In this document: piece by piece, positions 24,783 through 31,885 of the stretch | Numbering within the stretch: the first letter of the stretch is position 1 | Layout: each line of letters begins with the position of its first letter | Assembly (NCBI GenBank): GCA_021730945.1 | Contig: JAKFYH010000014.1 | Coordinates: forward strand, 1-33,119 | Length of the DNA stretch: 33,119 bases | Source of the DNA: Acidobacteriota bacterium | GTDB taxonomy: Bacteria > Acidobacteriota > Vicinamibacteria > Vicinamibacterales > UBA2999 | Direction: 5' to 3' | Program-made: the position numbers and the translations under genes | Notes under the pieces: model-generated | Database searches by the model: none | What the model saw: only the letters and a program-made list of their open reading frames with translations | Told to the model about the DNA's origin: nothing

Positions 24783-25603
24783 TGTTCGAGTTCCGTTCTC
24801 GCATCGGTCTTGCCGTCGCGATACTTGACAATGACGGGGGTGGCAAGCGACAGGCCCCATTGCTGGCCGGCCCCAACCGTGACGGCACGCGCGCCTGGCA
24901 CCACCACCGCGCCTTCGGGAATGACCAGCGGATGCCCGGCCGATGGCTTGATGATCACGCCGTTGACCAGGTCGTAGACCGGCGTCGATCCGGTCAGGAT
25001 CGTGCCGGCGGCGATCACCGCGCGCTGCTTGATGACGGCGCCTTCGTAGATGCCGGTGTTGCCGCCCACCAGCACATCGTCTTCGACGATGACCGGGAGG
25101 GCGCCCACTGGTTCGAGCACGCCGCCAATCTGCGCGGCCGCGCTCACGTGAACCCGGGCGCCGATCTGCGCGCACGAACCAATCAGGGCGTGCGAATCGA
25201 CCAGGGTGCCCTCGCCGACGTAGGCGCCGATGTTGATGTACATGGGCGGGATGCAAATGACCCCGCGAGCCACGAACGCGCCGCCACGGATGGCCGAGCC
25301 GCCTGGGACAATGCGAATGCCGCCGGCGACTCCGGGGCTCTGCACCGTCTGGGTGTCCTTGTCGTAAAACGGCAGGCCGGCCGACATCTCCACCAGATCG
25401 CCAAAGCGAAAGCCGAGCAGGATGCCCTGCTTGACCCAGGTGTTGACCGACCACCCGGTCGGCGTCGACCAGTCGGGCTGCGCCGAACGCACCGTGCCCG
25501 CCTCGAGCGCTGCCCGCAACTGCTCGAAGGCCGCACGCGCGGCGGCCTTGTTGGCGCCCGCGCCGGCGGCGACCAGCGATTCAATGGTTTCCTGCAGCGT
25601 CAT
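24770..25603 (-). CDS. dapD: Tetrahydrodipicolinate N-succinyltransferase
   Basis: A 277-residue left-handed beta-helix transferase that adds succinyl to tetrahydrodipicolinate. The N-terminal helical domain (MTLQETIESLVAAGAGANKA) is followed by GWSVNTWVKQGILLGFRFG and hexapeptide repeats such as GAFVARGVICIPPMYINIGAYVGEGTLVDSHALIG, then VPGARAV near the C-terminus. ATG 25603 overlaps the dapA stop as ATGA. The presence of dapD with a DapE-like gene indicates the succinylase branch of lysine synthesis; dapC is not in the window. Confidence 0.95.
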   Translation of the reverse strand: MTLQETIESLVAAGAGANKAAARAAFEQLRAALEAGTVRSAQPDWSTPTGWSVNTWVKQGILLGFRFGDLVEMSAGLPFYDKDTQTVQSPGVAGGIRIVPGGSAIRGGAFVARGVICIPPMYINIGAYVGEGTLVDSHALIGSCAQIGARVHVSAAAQIGGVLEPVGALPVIVEDDVLVGGNTGIYEGAVIKQRAVIAAGTILTGSTPVYDLVNGVIIKPSAGHPLVIPEGAVVVPGARAVTVGAGQQWGLSLATPVIVKYRDGKTDARTELEQWIR

Positions 25604-26484
25604 AGGAACCCCAGTTCCTTCAGCCAGCCATTCATCTTCTCTTTCGACGCCGGCCGCGGCGACACCATCGGCAGCCGGTAGGCCTCTTCGCACAGCCCCA
25701 TCGCCGCCATGGCGTACTTCACCGGTCCGGGATTGGACTCGATGAAGTTGCCGAGCATGATCGGCACCAGGCGCTGGTGCAGCGTCCGCGCGGCGGCGTA
25801 GTCGCCCCGTTCGGCCGCTTCGACCAGCCGCGCCATCTCGGCTGGAATCGCATTGGACGCCACCGAGATCAGCCCGCGGCCGCCGATCGCCATCAACGAC
25901 AGCGTCATCGCATCGTCGCCTGACAGCACCAGGAAGTCGCCGGGCACGACGCGGCAGTATTCGACCATCTGGGTGATGTTGCCGGAGGCTTCCTTGACGC
26001 CGATCACATTGGGAATCGTGGCCAGGCGCGCGAGCGTGGGCGCGTCGATGTTGCAACCGGTGCGGCCGGGCACGTTATAGAGCATCACCGGCAACGGCGT
26101 CGCGCCGGCGACGGCGGAGAAATGCTGAAACAACCCCTCGGGGGTGGGCTTGTTGTACCAAGGCGTGACCTGCAGCAAACCCTGGACGCCGAGGCTGTGC
26201 ATGTCTTTCGACAACTGCACGGCGGCCCGGGTGTCGTTGTCGCCGGCGCCCGCCATCACGGGCACCTGCCCGTTGGCTTCTTCGAGCACCAACTCGACAA
26301 CGCGGCGCCGCTCGGCCGCCGACAGCGCCGGCGTCTCGCCGGTGGTGCCGCACGGCACCAGGAAGTGAATGCCGGCATCGATCTGCCGCCGCGCCAGGCG
26401 CCTGACCGCGGCTTCGTCGACCGCGCCGCTCTTGGTGAACGGCGTCACCAGCGCCGTCCCGACCCCCGTAAACTGCGTCCTCAT
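25600..26484 (-). CDS. dapA: 4-hydroxy-tetrahydrodipicolinate synthase
   Basis: A 294-residue TIM-barrel aldolase that condenses pyruvate with aspartate semialdehyde. The signature PCGTTGETP (44-52), the Tyr of LYNVPGRTG (Tyr136) and the Schiff-base lysine Lys164 (GVKEASGNI) are visible, and the length is typical. GAGG about eight bases before ATG 26484 is its ribosome binding site. It sits 73 bp after dapB, a gap that contains a 14-bp perfect inverted repeat, and is coupled to dapD. Confidence 0.97.
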   Translation of the reverse strand: MRTQFTGVGTALVTPFTKSGAVDEAAVRRLARRQIDAGIHFLVPCGTTGETPALSAAERRRVVELVLEEANGQVPVMAGAGDNDTRAAVQLSKDMHSLGVQGLLQVTPWYNKPTPEGLFQHFSAVAGATPLPVMLYNVPGRTGCNIDAPTLARLATIPNVIGVKEASGNITQMVEYCRVVPGDFLVLSGDDAMTLSLMAIGGRGLISVASNAIPAEMARLVEAAERGDYAAARTLHQRLVPIMLGNFIESNPGPVKYAMAAMGLCEEAYRLPMVSPRPASKEKMNGWLKELGFL

Positions 26485-26511
26485 ACGTTTCCTCGCATCT
26501 AACAGAAGGCC

Positions 26512-26554
26512 AGGAGATCAGGAGAAAACTATTCTCCTCATCTCCTGATCTCCT
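26512..26554 (-). repeat. Octamer repeats forming a 14-bp hairpin between dapB and dapA
   Basis: On the minus strand three 8-base units related to AGGAGATC follow the dapB stop (TAG 26558-26560). The first 14 bases, AGGAGATCAGGAGA-type on either strand, are perfectly complementary to 14 bases across a 15-base spacer (26512-26525 with 26541-26554). The result is a strong intercistronic hairpin without a U-tract in the operon direction. It may act on mRNA stability or translation. Confidence 0.7.
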
Positions 26555-26557
26555 TTT

Positions 26558-27241
26558 CTATTCACTCAGCAGATCTCGAATCGAGAACCATCCGCGCCTT
26601 CCCACCAGCCACGCCGCGGCCGTGAGCGCTCCGCGGGCGAAGACCGCGCGGTCGCGCACCGTGTGCGTGAACTCAATCGTTTCCGAGGGGCCATCAAACC
26701 CGACGGTGTGTGTGCCCGGCACCGACCCGGCCCGCGTCGACGACACGTCGATCGGACGGGCGAAGCCTGCGCCCTCCATGCCTGCCTTGAGCGTGAGGGC
26801 GGTGCCCGACGGCGCGTCCTTCTTGAGGATGTGATGCGATTCGTGGATCCAGGCGCCGAACTCAGGGTGGTGGGCCAAATGGCGGCTCGCCTCTTCCACC
26901 GCCAGTTGGAACACGTTCATGCCGAGCGAGAAGTTCGACGCGGCGAGCACGCCGATGCCGGCGGCGGCAGCTGTCTGCTTCAGGTCGGCCTCGTACGCCT
27001 GCCACCCGGTGGTGCCAATCACCACGTTGATCTTGCGCGCGGCCAGTTGCGGCAGGTTGGCGACCACGGCGTCGGCCAGCGTGAAGTCGATGGCCACGTC
27101 CACCGGCCCGAAGTCGCCGTCGGCAATCGCGTGCGGGCCTGAGCGCTCGTCGATAACACCGGCCACGGTCGCCCCGTACGACGGCGCCAGCGACTCCACC
27201 AATTGGCCCATGCGGCCGTGTCCGAGCAGCAGGATGCGCAT
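26558..27241 (-). CDS. dapB: 4-hydroxy-tetrahydrodipicolinate reductase
   Basis: A 227-residue DapB. The nucleotide-binding start is ILLLGHGRMGQLVE, GTTGW marks the next conserved loop, and the substrate site is WIHESHHILKKDAPSGTALTL with the catalytic His-His and Lys. It is shorter than the E. coli enzyme (about 270), as is common in several phyla, with no sign of truncation. Its ATG overlaps the lysC stop by one base (TGATG), implying coupled translation. Confidence 0.95.
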   Translation of the reverse strand: MRILLLGHGRMGQLVESLAPSYGATVAGVIDERSGPHAIADGDFGPVDVAIDFTLADAVVANLPQLAARKINVVIGTTGWQAYEADLKQTAAAAGIGVLAASNFSLGMNVFQLAVEEASRHLAHHPEFGAWIHESHHILKKDAPSGTALTLKAGMEGAGFARPIDVSSTRAGSVPGTHTVGFDGPSETIEFTHTVRDRAVFARGALTAAAWLVGRRGWFSIRDLLSE

Positions 27242-28632
27242 CAGGCCCGCACCGGAGCGAAAAAGCGATCGTGCAGCCGGCCGAGCGCGGCGGGCAACTC
27301 GGCTTCGCTGACTACAAAGGTGATGTTCCGCCGCGACGCCGCCTGCGACACCATACGAATGGGCACGTCGCCCACCGAGCCGAGTACCTGCGAGGCCAGT
27401 GTCGGGTCGTCGTGCAGCCCGTCGCCCACCACGCAGATGATCGCCATGTCGTCCTGCCGCACCACCTCGGCAAACCCCGACAGCCCCTCGATGATGGCCG
27501 GCAGCCGCCGTGCATCGTCGATAGTCACCGACACGGTGACCTCCGAGGTAGTGACCACATCGACGGGGGTCTTGTGACGCTCGAACACTTCGAACAGGCG
27601 CCGCAAGAAGCCGTGCGCCATCAGCATGCGTGTCGAGGTGATGTCGACCACGGTCACGCCCTTCTTCGAGGCCACCGCAGTAAGCGGCCGTTCGCTTTTC
27701 GGCCGGGTCTCGGTAATCAGCGTCCCGCCCGCCTGCGCGCGGTGCGAGTTGAGGATCCGCACCGGGATGTTGCGCGCCACCGCCGGCTGGATGGTGGCCG
27801 GGTGCAGCACCTTGGCGCCGAAATACGCCAGCTCGGACGCCTCGGCAAATGACAGGTGCGGCACCACCTGTGGCGACTTCACGATGCGCGGATCGGCGGT
27901 CAGCATGCCGTCGACGTCGGTCCAGATCTGAATTTCGTCGGCGCCGAGGCAGGCGCCGATGATGGCCGCGGAGAAATCGGATCCACCGCGGCCGAGCGTG
28001 GTGGTGACGCCGCCGATGGTGGCGCCGACAAAGCCGCCAATCACCGGGATGCGTCCCGCCGCCAGCGCGGGGTCGGCATTGGCCATCAGGGCGCCGGTCG
28101 TTTCCTGGAACAGCGGAGCGGCGGCAGAGTGTTCGCCATCGGTGACCACTGCCTTGCGCGCGTCAACCCAGGCGCCTGGCAACTTGTACGCGGTCAGCGC
28201 GGCCGCCACGATCTGACTGCTCAGCACCTCGCCGGTGGCGGCGATTGTGTCGAGCCAGCGGGGCGAGACTTCCTGCAGCACGGCGAGGGCATGCACCACG
28301 CGCTCGAGTTCGTCGAATTCGCGGTTGAGCGAATCGACCACCGGCTGCCGCAGCGCGGCGTCATCGATCACTGCCGACACCGTCAGGTGGCGTTGCCGCA
28401 AGTCCTGCAGGCTGGTGCGCGCGCCTTCGACGTCGCCCGACCCCGCCAGCGCGGCCACGCCCAGCAGCCGGTCGGTGACGCCCGACAGCGCCGACACCAC
28501 GACGATGGGCCCGCGGGCATCGCCGCCTTCCTTCTGCGCCTCGGCCTGCCGTTCCGCCCGCACCAGCGCGATCAGCCGCTCAATCGCCGCGCGATCGGCC
28601 ACGGACGTGCCACCGAACTTCATCACCTTCAT
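27241..28632 (-). CDS. lysC: Aspartate kinase
   Basis: A 463-residue monofunctional aspartokinase, the first step of the aspartate family. It starts MKVMKFGGTSVAD, with the kinase motif KFGGTS, then GRGGSDFSAA and WTDVDGMLTADPR, and two C-terminal ACT domains (about 320-463) that would bind lysine and/or threonine for feedback inhibition (VTVVDITSTRML, and AIICVVGDGL). The gap to asd is filled by a heptamer array ending 11 bases before the start codon. Confidence 0.96.
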   Translation of the reverse strand: MKVMKFGGTSVADRAAIERLIALVRAERQAEAQKEGGDARGPIVVVSALSGVTDRLLGVAALAGSGDVEGARTSLQDLRQRHLTVSAVIDDAALRQPVVDSLNREFDELERVVHALAVLQEVSPRWLDTIAATGEVLSSQIVAAALTAYKLPGAWVDARKAVVTDGEHSAAAPLFQETTGALMANADPALAAGRIPVIGGFVGATIGGVTTTLGRGGSDFSAAIIGACLGADEIQIWTDVDGMLTADPRIVKSPQVVPHLSFAEASELAYFGAKVLHPATIQPAVARNIPVRILNSHRAQAGGTLITETRPKSERPLTAVASKKGVTVVDITSTRMLMAHGFLRRLFEVFERHKTPVDVVTTSEVTVSVTIDDARRLPAIIEGLSGFAEVVRQDDMAIICVVGDGLHDDPTLASQVLGSVGDVPIRMVSQAASRRNITFVVSEAELPAALGRLHDRFFAPVRA

Positions 28633-28643
28633 ATCAACTCACC

Positions 28644-28718
28644 GCACCTGGCACCTGGCACCCGGCACCTGGCACCAACCCTTTGGCACCCAAGGCACCC
28701 GCAAGCACCCAGCACCTA
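28644..28718 (-). repeat. Heptamer array between asd and lysC, sense unit CAGGTGC
   Basis: On the minus strand the units are mostly CAGGTGC or CGGGTGC (28644-28671 contiguous), then less regular copies up to the asd stop codon TAG at 28716-28718. The array fills nearly the whole 83-bp gap. The unit follows the same CAGG-plus-C pattern as the arrays at 10078, 20561 and 29782. Confidence 0.85.
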
Positions 28719-29753
28719 GAAAATCCCCTCCGCGTGCATCAACTCAGCGTTGAGGATGGCGGCGCCCGCGGCGCCTCTGACCGTATTGTGACCGAGCGCG
28801 ACAAACTTCGCCTGCATCACCGGGCAGGCGCGCAGCCGGCCGATGCTGATGGCCATGCCGCCGCCCAGGTCGGCGTCGAGCCGCGGCTGCGGCCGGTTGG
28901 GCTCGTCCATTAGGACGAGCGCCGGCTGCGGCGCGGTCGGCAGCTTCAGCTCCTGCGGCCGGCCGGCGAAGGTCCGGACGGCGTGGGCCAGGTCGGCGAT
29001 CGACGGCGTGGTCGCGAAATCCACCGACACGGTCATGGTGTGTCCGTCGATCACCGGCACGCGATTGGTGTGGGCGCTGACCGCTGCGACGTACGGCGTC
29101 CGCCCGCCATCACTGCCCAGAATCTTCAGTGTCTCGATCTCCATCTTCTCTTCTTCGCCGCCGATGAACGGGACGACGTTGCCGAGAATATCGAGTGACG
29201 GCACGCCTGGATACCCCGCGCCCGACACGGCCTGCATGGTCGACACCACGACCGAGCGGATGCCGAACTGGCGCATCGGCGCCAGCGCCATGGCCAGCAC
29301 CACGGTGGAGCAATTGGGATTGGTGACAATGGCGCCGGACCAGCCCTTGGCCGCGCGTTGTTCAGTGAGCAGCGACAGGTGATCGGCGTTGACCTCGGGA
29401 ATGAGCAGCGGCACCAGCGGATCCATGCGGAAGTTGCGGGCGTTACTCACCACGATGTGGCCGGCGGCGGCAAAGGCGCCTTCGATCTCGCCGGCGACCG
29501 ACGCGTCCAGACCCGAGAAGACGACCTTGGGACCGCGCCCCGGCGTGCAGGCCTCGACGATGCTGCTGGCAGATTCTTCGGGCATGGGCGTGGCCAGGCG
29601 CCACGGTGCCACCGACTTGTAAGCCTTGCCTTCGGAACGCTCGCTGGCGGCCAGCCAGGTCAGCCGGAACCACGGATGCCGCGCCAGCCGCGAGACGAAC
29701 TGCTGTCCGACCACTCCGGTCGCGCCCAACACGCCCACTTCAATCACGCTCAT
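28716..29753 (-). CDS. asd: Aspartate-semialdehyde dehydrogenase
   Basis: A 345-residue enzyme that reduces aspartyl phosphate to the semialdehyde. It begins MSVIEVGVLGATGVVGQQF (GxxGxxG NADP-binding), has VVSNARNFRMDPLVPLLIPE, the active-site Cys148 in VTNPNCST, and the later catalytic region VPVIDGHTMTVSV. These motifs match the archaeal/fungal-type branch rather than the E. coli-type branch. ATG 29753 is the family start; the frame is open 69 codons further, but that part crosses a terminator and a repeat array. It is the first structural gene of the lysine operon. Confidence 0.95.
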   Translation of the reverse strand: MSVIEVGVLGATGVVGQQFVSRLARHPWFRLTWLAASERSEGKAYKSVAPWRLATPMPEESASSIVEACTPGRGPKVVFSGLDASVAGEIEGAFAAAGHIVVSNARNFRMDPLVPLLIPEVNADHLSLLTEQRAAKGWSGAIVTNPNCSTVVLAMALAPMRQFGIRSVVVSTMQAVSGAGYPGVPSLDILGNVVPFIGGEEEKMEIETLKILGSDGGRTPYVAAVSAHTNRVPVIDGHTMTVSVDFATTPSIADLAHAVRTFAGRPQELKLPTAPQPALVLMDEPNRPQPRLDADLGGGMAISIGRLRACPVMQAKFVALGHNTVRGAAGAAILNAELMHAEGIF

Positions 29754-29781
29754 TGCTGTCCTCTGCGGCCTGGGAGTCCCG

Positions 29782-29823
29782 GGGTTTGGGGCCTGGGACT
29801 TGGGGCCTGGGGCCTGGGGCCCG
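29782..29823 (-). repeat. Heptamer array in the asd leader, sense unit CAGGCCC
   Basis: Six contiguous 7-base units (GGGCCTG and variants on +; CAGGCCC on the transcribed strand) lie between the leader terminator and the asd start. The unit is the same as that of the coding array at 10078-10126, almost 20 kb away. Confidence 0.85.
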
Positions 29824-29828
29824 GAAAC

Positions 29829-29861
29829 AAAAAAACCCGCCGGCGGTGAACCGCGGCGGGT
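29829..29861 (-). terminator. Intrinsic terminator in the asd leader
   Basis: On the minus strand ACCCGCCG (29861-29854) pairs with CGGCGGGT (29842-29835), with a small inner CGG/CCG pairing, followed directly by seven T (29835-29829, the first T shared with the stem). This is a strong rho-independent terminator placed about 80 bp before the asd start and about 135 bp after the probable transcription start. Confidence 0.85.
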
Positions 29862-29880
29862 GGCTGACGACCTCCTGAAC

Positions 29881-29900
29881 CTCTGGTAGTTCAGAACGAA
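29881..29900 (-). promoter_or_regulatory. Upstream hairpin of the asd leader
   Basis: CTGAAC and GTTCAG on the minus strand form a 6-bp stem with an 8-base loop (29873-29892 approximately) just before the terminator. The TGAAC arm could instead pair with GTTCA in the terminator loop, so the two structures may compete. This is a candidate pause or antiterminator element. Confidence 0.4.
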
Positions 29901-29901
29901 A

Positions 29902-29991
29902 TTACGAGCGTCCGCCCCTCGCGACACTGTTGGCCCACTTAGTGATGGCCCGCTTAGCACCGGTGTGCTTTCGCATGGAGGAGAACGTCAT
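29902..29991 (-). CDS. Possible 29-codon leader peptide of the lysine operon
   Basis: ATG 29991 to TAA 29902-29904 encodes 29 residues. Lys is at 8, 13 and 18, Thr at 2, 10 and 17, Trp at 19, and Arg at 7, 14, 25 and 28. The ATG lies 3-4 bases after the expected transcription start of the TATAAT promoter at 30003-30008, and no ribosome binding site precedes it, so it would be translated as a near-leaderless mRNA. Its position before a hairpin and terminator resembles amino-acid attenuation leaders, but the Lys and Thr codons are spaced rather than clustered. An inner ATG at codon 6 is an alternative start. Confidence 0.4.
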   Translation of the reverse strand: MTFSSMRKHTGAKRAITKWANSVARGGRS

Positions 29992-30002
29992 GGTCGGGAG
30001 CG

Positions 30003-30008
30003 ATTATA
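30003..30008 (-). promoter_or_regulatory. -10 box of the asd operon
   Basis: A perfect TATAAT on the minus strand, rare by chance in DNA this GC-rich. No good -35 box is found 16-18 bases upstream, so activation by a factor is possible. Transcription would start near 29995-29994. Confidence 0.55.
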
Positions 30009-30041
30009 CATCAGCCGATTGGGCGGGCGGGATCGGCCCAC

Positions 30042-30064
30042 ACTTCGCATTACAAAGTGCTTTG
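30042..30064. promoter_or_regulatory. Candidate operator of the winged-helix regulator
   Basis: ACTTCGCATTACAAAGT (30042-30058) is an imperfect palindrome with ACTT/AAGT ends. It overlaps CAAAGTGCTTTG (30053-30064), which has 5-bp arms. Both lie against the -35 box of the gene at 30101, whose partner gene encodes a winged-helix repressor-like protein. Binding here is inferred from position. Confidence 0.4.
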
Positions 30065-30090
30065 ACTACGTCGCCCATCCGCGATAGACT
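30062..30090 (+). promoter_or_regulatory. Promoter of the membrane protein/regulator pair
   Basis: TTGACT (30062-30067), a 17-bp spacer and TAGACT (30085-30090) form a good sigma-70-type promoter. The ATG at 30101 is 10 bases after the -10 box, so the mRNA would be leaderless or have a few bases of leader. Confidence 0.65.
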
Positions 30091-30100
30091 TGGGGGACTG

Positions 30101-30706
30101 ATGAATCCGGCGTCACGGCCAGACCCGTCTCCCGTCTCGCTCGGTGGCCATGCCGCCGACAACCTGTCGTTCATTCGCCAGGCGATGGAGCGCAGCGCCA
30201 CCTTTACCGCGGTGCCTGGGGTGGGCGGCTGCGTGATGGGCGCCATTGCCCTGATCGCCGCGCTGGTGGCCTCGTGGCAACCGACCGGCGACCGATGGCT
30301 GCTCACCTGGCTGACAGCCGCGGCCGTAGCGGCCGTGGTGGGGATTGGCGCCATGGCGCACAAGGCGCGGCGAGCCGGAGCCACCATCACCAGCGCCAAC
30401 GCGCGCCGGTTTGCGGCCGGCCTGGCGGCGCCGTTCATTGCCGGCGCGGCTATCACCTACCAACTGTGGGCGGTGCGGACGTTCACGGTGATGGCACCGG
30501 CGTGGCTGCTGCTCTACGGCGCCGGCCTGCTGACCGGCGGCATCTTCAGCGTGCCGGTGGTACGGGTCATTGGCGCCTTGTTCATGGTGCTCGGTATCGC
30601 GGCCATTGCCACGCCGCCGGGCTGGGGCAACCTCTGGCTGGCGGTGGGCTTCGGTGGCCTGCAACTGGGTTTTGGCGTTTACATAGCGAGGAATCACGGT
30701 GGCTAA
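30101..30706 (+). CDS. Polytopic membrane protein of unknown function
   Basis: A 201-residue protein from ATG 30101. A polar N-terminus (about 1-40) precedes about six hydrophobic helices, including GCVMGAIALIAALVASW, RWLLTWLTAAAVAAVVGIGA, FAAGLAAPFIAGAAITYQLW and a long Gly-rich C-terminal pair. The frame is open upstream to 29930, but the promoter at 30062-30090 fixes the start at 30101. It overlaps the next gene by eight bases. Pairing with a winged-helix regulator of the HTH_34 type is common in Acidobacteriota and suggests the two proteins act together, perhaps with the membrane protein modulating the regulator. No catalytic residues are recognised. Confidence 0.8.
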   Translation: MNPASRPDPSPVSLGGHAADNLSFIRQAMERSATFTAVPGVGGCVMGAIALIAALVASWQPTGDRWLLTWLTAAAVAAVVGIGAMAHKARRAGATITSANARRFAAGLAAPFIAGAAITYQLWAVRTFTVMAPAWLLLYGAGLLTGGIFSVPVVRVIGALFMVLGIAAIATPPGWGNLWLAVGFGGLQLGFGVYIARNHGG

Positions 30707-31088
30707 GAGCAACGCGGCACGCAAGCTTCGCGCGGACGTTTCGGCGCCCGCCAGACCGGCGGCCGATCGGCCGGCCAAACATGCCGGCGGCATCGCTACC
30801 GAACTCGACCGCCTGCTGCACGATCGCATGCGCCTGGGCATTGTCAGCGCGCTGGCGGCGTCCGACGACCTGTCGTTCTCCGACCTGAAGTCGGCGCTTG
30901 GTGCCAGCGACGGCAACCTCAGCGTGCATGCGCGCAAGCTCGAGGATGCGGGTTACCTGTCGTGCAGCAAGAGCTTCGAGGGGCGGACGCCGCGCACCGG
31001 CTACAAGCTGACGGCGGCCGGCCGCCGCGCGCTCGAGAAGTATCTCGACCACATGGACGCGATCATCAGGGCCACGCGGAAGGCGTAG
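30699..31088 (+). CDS. Winged-helix transcriptional regulator (HTH_34 type)
   Basis: A 129-residue DNA-binding protein starting at GTG 30699. A basic, Pro-rich N-terminus (about 1-35) precedes the winged helix: LDRLLHDRMRLGIVSALAA, then the HTH LSFSDLKSALGASDGNLSVHARKLEDAGYL, and the wing KSFEGRTPRTGYKLTAAGRRALEKYL. This is the MarR/ArsR-like HTH_34 fold with no visible effector domain. It overlaps the membrane protein gene and likely autoregulates it through the palindrome at 30042-30064. Confidence 0.88.
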   Translation: MAKSNAARKLRADVSAPARPAADRPAKHAGGIATELDRLLHDRMRLGIVSALAASDDLSFSDLKSALGASDGNLSVHARKLEDAGYLSCSKSFEGRTPRTGYKLTAAGRRALEKYLDHMDAIIRATRKA

Positions 31089-31094
31089 CGCTTC

Positions 31095-31129
31095 AGTTGA
31101 AAGTTGAAGGTTGAAAGTTGAAAGTTTAC
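31095..31129 (+). repeat. Heptamer array, unit AGTTGAA
   Basis: Four 7-base units (AGTTGAA, one GGTTGAA) and a partial fifth begin six bases after the regulator's TAG stop and end just before the ribosome binding site GGAGG (31130-31134) of the ankyrin gene. The unit does not fit the CAGG pattern of the other arrays, but the position and period are the same. Confidence 0.85.
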
Positions 31130-31140
31130 GGAGGCAGGCC

Positions 31141-31665
31141 ATGCGCTTTGTATTAAGAAGTTCTTTGATGCTGTGGGCATTGAGCGGGGCCGGGTGCGCG
31201 GCGTTCTGGGAGGTGCCGGGGTCGCCGTTGAACGAGGCAGCCTGGCGCGGCGATGTCGCCACCGTCCGCCAACTGGTGGCCGCCGGCAGCAACGTCAACG
31301 CGCCGGATGACCTGGGCGAAACGCCCATCTACTGGGCCGCGCAGGGCGGACACCGGCTCGGGCCGCATCAGTGCGGTAACGAGACCGCCAACCGTCCAGA
31401 GGTGATCGCCACGCTCGTGTCGCTCGGCGCCAACCCCAACATCCGCGACCGCCGGCCGGGCGGTTTCGGCCGCTCCTCCGGCTGGACGCCGCTGATGGTG
31501 GCGCTGCATCACCAACAGTTCCGGACGGCCGCGATGCTGCTGGAGAAAGGCGCCGACCCGAACATCCGCAGCGACCAGAACATGTCGGCCATGGACATGG
31601 CCAAGGCCGAGGGCGCGCCGCAGGAGCTCGTCGACCTGCTGGTAGCTAAGGGTTTTAAGAGTTAG
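31141..31665 (+). CDS. Ankyrin-repeat lipoprotein
   Basis: A 174-residue protein. [19 protein letters not shown] is a lipoprotein signal with lipidated Cys19. Three to four ankyrin repeats follow: [32 protein letters not shown] with an inserted loop, [41 protein letters not shown] and [11 protein letters not shown]. Ankyrin repeats bind proteins, so it is probably a periplasmic interaction partner; the partner is unknown. ATG 31141 is chosen for the GGAGG six bases upstream, although ATG 31111 is also in frame; that stretch is the repeat array. The stop is only four bases before the tRNA-Ser gene on the other strand. Confidence 0.88.
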   Translation: MRFVLRSSLMLWALSGAGCAAFWEVPGSPLNEAAWRGDVATVRQLVAAGSNVNAPDDLGETPIYWAAQGGHRLGPHQCGNETANRPEVIATLVSLGANPNIRDRRPGGFGRSSGWTPLMVALHHQQFRTAAMLLEKGADPNIRSDQNMSAMDMAKAEGAPQELVDLLVAKGFKS

Positions 31666-31669
31666 AAAT

Positions 31670-31759
31670 TGGCGGAGAGAAAGGGATTCGAACCCTTGGT
31701 ACAATTTCTTGTACACACGCTTTCCAAGCGTGCTCCTTCAACCACTCGGACATCTCTCC
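31670..31759 (-). tRNA. tRNA-Ser (anticodon GGA)
   Basis: The minus strand folds as a 90-nt class II tRNA. The acceptor is GGAGAGA (5' end at 31759) with TCTCTCC, discriminator G and encoded CCA (31670-31672). The anticodon stem-loop CGCTTGGAAAGCG reads GGA, the long variable arm is GTACAAGAAATTGTAC, and the T arm has GGTTCGAATCC. The long variable arm and the GGA anticodon identify serine. Confidence 0.97.
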
Positions 31760-31885
31760 GGTCGACTCGCTCCACTCGCTCACGGCGAGCCGTTCGAATG
31801 GAATCAACAGTTTAGCGTTATATCCCATCGGGCGACAACGCCTGGTGTGAAGAAATCGTGATTGCGGGCGACCTGAGAGATGGGT

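Noticed and set aside
29862-30000. Lysine riboswitch (L box) in the asd leader
   Set aside because: The leader is only about 135 nt before the terminator, and I see none of the L-box conserved core; attenuation or an unknown RNA fits better.
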